Below are positions 5,473 through 7,987 of a stretch of DNA of 7,987 nt, in pieces. The stretch lies in contig JAGVII010000138.1 of the NCBI GenBank assembly GCA_020056155.1, positions 1 to 7,987 of the forward strand, read 5' to 3'. The notes under the pieces are model-generated. The model saw only the letters and a program-made list of their open reading frames with translations. It made no database searches and was not told where the DNA came from. The position numbers and the translations under genes were made by a program. Each line of letters begins with the position of its first letter. Positions within the stretch are counted from its first letter, which is position 1. Source of the stretch: Afipia sp. GTDB taxonomy: Bacteria > Pseudomonadota > Alphaproteobacteria > Rhizobiales > Xanthobacteraceae.

Positions 5473-6060
5473 ATGCCGGAACAGCTTGTTTTTCCGGGCT
5501 TTCCAATGCCGCGCCCGATGACCGACCGGCTGTTCTTTGCCGTCGTGCCGGCGGCCCTCGAACAGGCCAGGATCACGCAGCGTATCCAGCTTTTTCGCGC
5601 GGAGTTTGGGTTGACCGGTCAGCCGCTTCCGGCGTCGTGTCTTCACATTTCGCTGCACGGTCTCGGCGATTATGGGGTCGGTCTGCCGGAGGCCCTGGTG
5701 GCGGCTGCGATCAGGGCAGGCAGCAATGTTTCAATGCCGCGATTCGACGTCAGCTTCGACAGGGCGATGAGCTTCTATCGCAGACAGGGAACGCGGGCAT
5801 TTGTCCTGCGGACCCGCGATGGCACGGCTGCGTTGTCAGGCCTTCATAGCGCGCTCGGCGACTGCATGACGTCTGAAGGGCTGGGCAATCGGGTTGCATC
5901 GCATTTCACGCCGCACATGACGCTGCTTTACGACAGGCGGCTCGTGGGCGAGCAGACGATCGAATCATTCGGCTGGACCGTGACCGATTTCGTTCTGGTC
6001 CACAGCCTTCTCGGCCGGCGAAAGCACGTTCATCTCGCGCGCTGGCCGCTGCGAAGCTAA
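5473..6060 (+). CDS. thpR: RNA 2',3'-cyclic phosphodiesterase / 2'-5' RNA ligase family protein (2H superfamily)
   Basis: A 195-residue cytoplasmic protein of the LigT/ThpR branch of 2H phosphoesterases, which open 2',3'-cyclic phosphates on RNA ends and in some members ligate tRNA halves through 2'-5' bonds. The two defining catalytic motifs are present: H58-I-S60-L (CLHISLHGLG) and H148-M-T150-L (TPHMTLLYD). The usual N-terminal strand is seen at TDRLFFAVVP (17-26). The first 16 residues are an extension rich in Pro and Phe. ATG 5473 has GAGG eight bases upstream; M16 is a possible later start that would trim this extension. It is divergent from the ArsR gene, and the YffB-like gene follows 32 bp downstream on the same strand, probably in one transcript. 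Its physiological RNA substrate is unknown. Confidence 0.87.
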   Translation: MPEQLVFPGFPMPRPMTDRLFFAVVPAALEQARITQRIQLFRAEFGLTGQPLPASCLHISLHGLGDYGVGLPEALVAAAIRAGSNVSMPRFDVSFDRAMSFYRRQGTRAFVLRTRDGTAALSGLHSALGDCMTSEGLGNRVASHFTPHMTLLYDRRLVGEQTIESFGWTVTDFVLVHSLLGRRKHVHLARWPLRS

Positions 6061-6092
6061 GTTGCGCGCCTCGAATTGATCAGGGGGCCGAC

Positions 6093-6446
6093 TTGCCGAT
6101 CGTCATCTACGGAATCAAGAACTGCGACACGATGAAGAAAGCCCGCGCGTGGCTGGACAAGCACGGCGTCGATTACAGCTTCCACGATTACAAGACTGCC
6201 GGCATCGACAAGGATCGCCTTGCGCGCTGGAGCAAGATGGTTGGCTGGGAGACGCTGCTGAACCGGGCCGGCACCACGTTCCGGAAATTGCCCGAAGCCG
6301 ATAAGGCAAATCTTACCGCGACAAAGGCGATGGCGCTGATGCTGGCGCAGCCATCGATGATCAAGCGTCCGGTCTTGGAAATAGGCTCCGAGTTGCTGGT
6401 CGGGTTCAGGCCGGAGACCTACGCCGCAGCGATCGCGCCGCGCTAG
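6093..6446 (+). CDS. yffB: YffB/ArsC-like thioredoxin-fold protein
   Basis: A 117-residue protein of the ArsC/Spx superfamily, closest to the YffB group. The N-terminal IVIYGIKNCDTMKKARAWLD is nearly identical in pattern to E. coli YffB, with the single conserved cysteine at position 11. The helical insert WETLLNRAGTTFRKL (52-66) and IKRPVLE (90-96, R92-P93) are also family features. ArsC enzymes use the matching cysteine to reduce arsenate, but YffB members are not proven arsenate reductases and are thought to act in thiol or glutathione chemistry, so arsenate resistance should not be assumed. No arsenic genes are nearby. The start is TTG at 6093, with a strong AGGGGG (6082-6087) five bases upstream; it gives the conserved N-terminus and no ATG fits. 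The gene follows thpR by 32 bp and converges on the PAS gene. Confidence 0.88.
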   Translation: MPIVIYGIKNCDTMKKARAWLDKHGVDYSFHDYKTAGIDKDRLARWSKMVGWETLLNRAGTTFRKLPEADKANLTATKAMALMLAQPSMIKRPVLEIGSELLVGFRPETYAAAIAPR

Positions 6447-6470
6447 CCGCCTGCGTGTCAGAGCCGGTCG

Positions 6471-7073
6471 CTAGACGAACTCAATCGTATCGCCGGGCGC
6501 GATGCGGCCGGGCAGCTTGTGGAACAGATCGCGGTCGATCACGGACCGCAGAACGGGAACCGGCAGAACATCGTTGCCGCGCATCAGGTTTCTGATCTCG
6601 AAGCCGCCGTCGTCGCTGATTGTTTTCAATGAGGCGAGGATACGATTGACGCCGGTGCCGTCGGAAAACGGCATCAACAGTCGCTCGTAGTCGACCTCGC
6701 GCCCGTAAAGGTCGACGACCTTTGCGATGGTATAGACCGGCAGCCGCTGCCGCACGCATTCCCAATAGATGGGCAGGACGATCGGCTCGAGCTTGGCGCC
6801 GAGATACTCGTCGAGATAGCGGCCCTTGCCGGTGGAGCCATAGGCGCTCGACATCCGGGTACCGTCACTATCGATTGTGAACCGCGGACGCTCTCCGGCA
6901 CCATGCACGGTGTAGTAGACGAGGTCGTCCGCTTCATCGGCGATGCGCTCCGGCTGATAGTCGCCAAGTTTCGGCAATCGATCCTGCCGGGCATACAGTC
7001 GCAGCCAGCAGTTCAAGAGCTCGCGCTGCTTGATCGATTTCACAATAGCCGGACCAGCGCTTTCGAATTCCAT
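6471..7073 (-). CDS. PAS_5-type single-domain protein
   Basis: A 200-residue soluble protein resembling the PAS_5 family (PF07310), which is abundant in alphaproteobacteria and usually unstudied. Residues about 17-150 cover the domain: QRELLNCWLRLYARQDRLPK, then the middle around LGAKLEPIVLPIYWECVRQR, and VDLYGREVDYERLLMPFSDG (120-139), the most typical segment. No signal peptide, membrane helix, kinase, cyclase, phosphodiesterase or DNA-binding domain is seen. The roughly 50 residues after the domain (ISDDGGFEIRNLMRGNDVLP and the tail ending GDTIEFV) are not recognised. Ligand and partner are unknown, and there is no co-directional neighbour in the window. The ATG at 7073 has only a weak GGGA about eight bases upstream. 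It converges on the YffB-like gene with 24 bp between stops. Confidence 0.8.
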   Translation of the reverse strand: MEFESAGPAIVKSIKQRELLNCWLRLYARQDRLPKLGDYQPERIADEADDLVYYTVHGAGERPRFTIDSDGTRMSSAYGSTGKGRYLDEYLGAKLEPIVLPIYWECVRQRLPVYTIAKVVDLYGREVDYERLLMPFSDGTGVNRILASLKTISDDGGFEIRNLMRGNDVLPVPVLRSVIDRDLFHKLPGRIAPGDTIEFV

Positions 7074-7413
7074 GACAAACGTCCCGACGCGGAGTTAGGG
7101 GATGTCCTTGCCAGCCAATATCGGCTTTCGGCCGAAATTTTTCATGAAAGGGGAACTCGGTCGCGTATTAGGCTTAACAAGCCGTTGCGCGGCTTGCGGC
7201 AGTCGGCAGGTATAGCCCTAGGCATCGGTGGACATTACAAATTTTGCGCGCTACGCATAAACGGTGGGCAGCAATGCAGCTTGCGCATCACTCACAATTC
7301 GATACATATTCCGGCCGGTTGCCGGGGTCGAAGGCTTCGGACGCGCAGGGGGCAGCGCAAAAAACGGTCACACGCGGAATCGCTTGCGTGAAGGCTGACA
7401 GGGGGAAATTTGC
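7074..7413. other. Intergenic region between divergent PAS and LivG-type genes, with short palindromes
   Basis: These 340 bases hold no convincing gene or structural RNA. Visible are TTTCGGCCGAAA at 7126-7137 (a 12-bp palindrome) and TTTCATGAAA at 7140-7149 (10 bp). A small hairpin, TCGGC 7121-7125 with GCCGA 7131-7135, is followed by AATTTTT and looks like a weak plus-strand terminator, though no plus-strand gene ends nearby. Overlapping hairpins lie at 7171-7196. A weak promoter-like pair, TTGCGC at 7281-7286 and CATATT at 7305-7310 with 18 bases between, could serve the ABC gene. The promoters of both divergent genes should lie here. Confidence 0.5.
7171..7196. repeat. Two overlapping, mutually exclusive hairpins
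   Basis: CAAGCCG at 7178-7184 pairs with CGGCTTG at 7190-7196 around TTGCG (7-bp stem). The same AAGCC (7179-7183) can instead pair with GGCTT at 7171-7175 around AAC (5-bp stem). They lie between the divergent PAS and ABC transporter genes. Function unknown. Confidence 0.35.
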
Positions 7414-7987
7414 TTGTCTAATGAGTTCATTCTTGAAACCTCTGGGTTGACCAAGGAGTTCGCGGGCTTTGTGGCCGTGAGCGACGTCAATCTGAAGGTT
7501 CGCCGTGGCAGCATTCATGCGCTGATCGGCCCGAACGGGGCCGGCAAGACGACGTGTTTCAACCTGCTGACCAAGTTCCTGAAGCCGACCCGCGGACAGA
7601 TTCTCTACAAGGGACAGGACATCACCGCGATGGCGCCCGCCGATGTGGCGCGGCTCGGCCTGGTGCGGTCGTTCCAGATTTCGGCGGTGTTTCCGCATCT
7701 CACAGCGCTGGAAAACGTGCGGGTGGCGTTGCAGCGCCAGCACGGCTCGTCGTTCGATTTCTGGCGATCGAAGGCGGTGCTCGATCGTTTCAACGGACGC
7801 GCGGAGGAACTGCTTGAAGACGTCGGCCTGAGCGACTTCGCCAAGACGCCCGCGGTGGAAATGCCTTACGGCCGCAAGCGCGCGCTGGAAATCGCCACCA
7901 CGCTGGCGCTCGACCCTGAAATGATGCTGCTCGACGAGCCGATGGCCGGCATGGGCCACGAGGACATCGACAAGGTCGCCACGCTGA
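7414..7987 (+). CDS. livG: Branched-chain amino acid-type ABC transporter ATPase, LivG-like (3' end outside window)
   Basis: The first 191 residues of an ATP-binding subunit of the LivG group, which powers uptake of branched-chain amino acids or, in this group of bacteria, often other amides or aromatic acids; the substrate cannot be told here. Walker A is GPNGAGKTT at 39-47, the Q-loop glutamine is Q88 (VRSFQIS), the signature region is MPYGRKRALE at 150-159, and Walker B is MMLLDEP at 170-176 with D174 and E175. The signature replaces LSGGQ, as is usual in LivG proteins (YGxxR), but has Arg where many have Gln. The start is TTG 7414 with AGGGGGAA at 7400-7407, giving MSNEFILETSGLTKEF; an in-frame TGA at 7396 limits the choice. 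H-loop and C-terminus lie beyond the edge, where permease and LivF genes would be expected. Confidence 0.93.
   Translation, partial: MSNEFILETSGLTKEFAGFVAVSDVNLKVRRGSIHALIGPNGAGKTTCFNLLTKFLKPTRGQILYKGQDITAMAPADVARLGLVRSFQISAVFPHLTALENVRVALQRQHGSSFDFWRSKAVLDRFNGRAEELLEDVGLSDFAKTPAVEMPYGRKRALEIATTLALDPEMMLLDEPMAGMGHEDIDKVATL

Noticed and set aside
6093..6446. Arsenic resistance operon (ArsR-family gene plus ArsC-like gene)
   Set aside because: The ArsR protein lacks the metal motif and is divergent, the ArsC-like protein is of the YffB group, and no arsenite pump is present.
7121..7142. Intrinsic terminator on the plus strand (5-bp stem then AATTTTT)
   Set aside because: The stem is short and no plus-strand gene ends upstream nearby, so it is mentioned only within the intergenic entry.
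7244..7450. 68-codon plus-strand frame before the LivG-like gene
   Set aside because: It starts at a TTG without a clear ribosome binding site, overlaps the LivG start in another frame and has no recognisable features.
7288..7959. 223-codon minus-strand open frame at the right edge
   Set aside because: It is antisense to the LivG-type ATPase, whose Walker A, Q-loop and Walker B motifs are intact.

Overview
This GC-rich window reads as ordinary chromosome of an alphaproteobacterium, most likely Bradyrhizobiaceae/Nitrobacteraceae (Bradyrhizobium, Rhodopseudomonas, Afipia or Oligotropha relatives). The basis is protein character only: the IlvD, PAS_5-like and LivG-type sequences, and the DUF5993-DsbB pair. 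No rRNA, tRNA, insertion sequence, phage gene or CRISPR array is visible. Genes are packed tightly on both strands.

Layout, left to right. The window opens inside the 3' end of a small membrane protein gene (+), followed by a secreted DUF411 metal-binding protein (+). A LysR-type regulator (-) converges on DUF411 with one base between the stop codons and is divergent from ilvD (+), dihydroxy-acid dehydratase of branched-chain amino acid synthesis. This LysR/ilvD arrangement matches the known ilvR-ilvD pair of Caulobacter, and the 98-bp shared region holds two inverted repeats. ilvD converges on a minus-strand series reading right to left: an ArsR-family repressor, an AHSA1/SRPBCC protein (4-bp ATGA overlap), a 52-residue membrane protein (DUF5993-like) and a DsbB-like oxidoreductase (1-base TGATG overlap). 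A perfect 10+10 bp palindrome lies directly upstream of the ArsR gene. Divergent from it run a 2H RNA phosphodiesterase (thpR) and a YffB/ArsC-like thioredoxin-fold protein (+). A lone PAS_5-type protein follows on the minus strand. After about 340 bp without a convincing gene, a LivG-type ABC ATPase (+) begins and runs off the right edge.

How the genes relate: ilvD and its divergent regulator form one biosynthetic unit. ArsR-SRPBCC looks like a self-regulated pair. DUF5993-DsbB looks like a translationally coupled envelope redox pair. The rest are independent housekeeping or sensory genes. Two plus-strand genes (YffB-like and LivG-like) are best started at TTG codons behind strong AGGGGG Shine-Dalgarno sequences.

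I see no clear undescribed multi-gene system. The most interesting points are at small scale: a hairpin that hides the ilvD ribosome binding site and also looks like a LysR box; a DsbB whose second cysteine pair has moved to a C-terminal tail and which is coupled to a tiny membrane protein; and an 11-bp inverted repeat whose inner arm includes part of the Shine-Dalgarno sequence of that pair.
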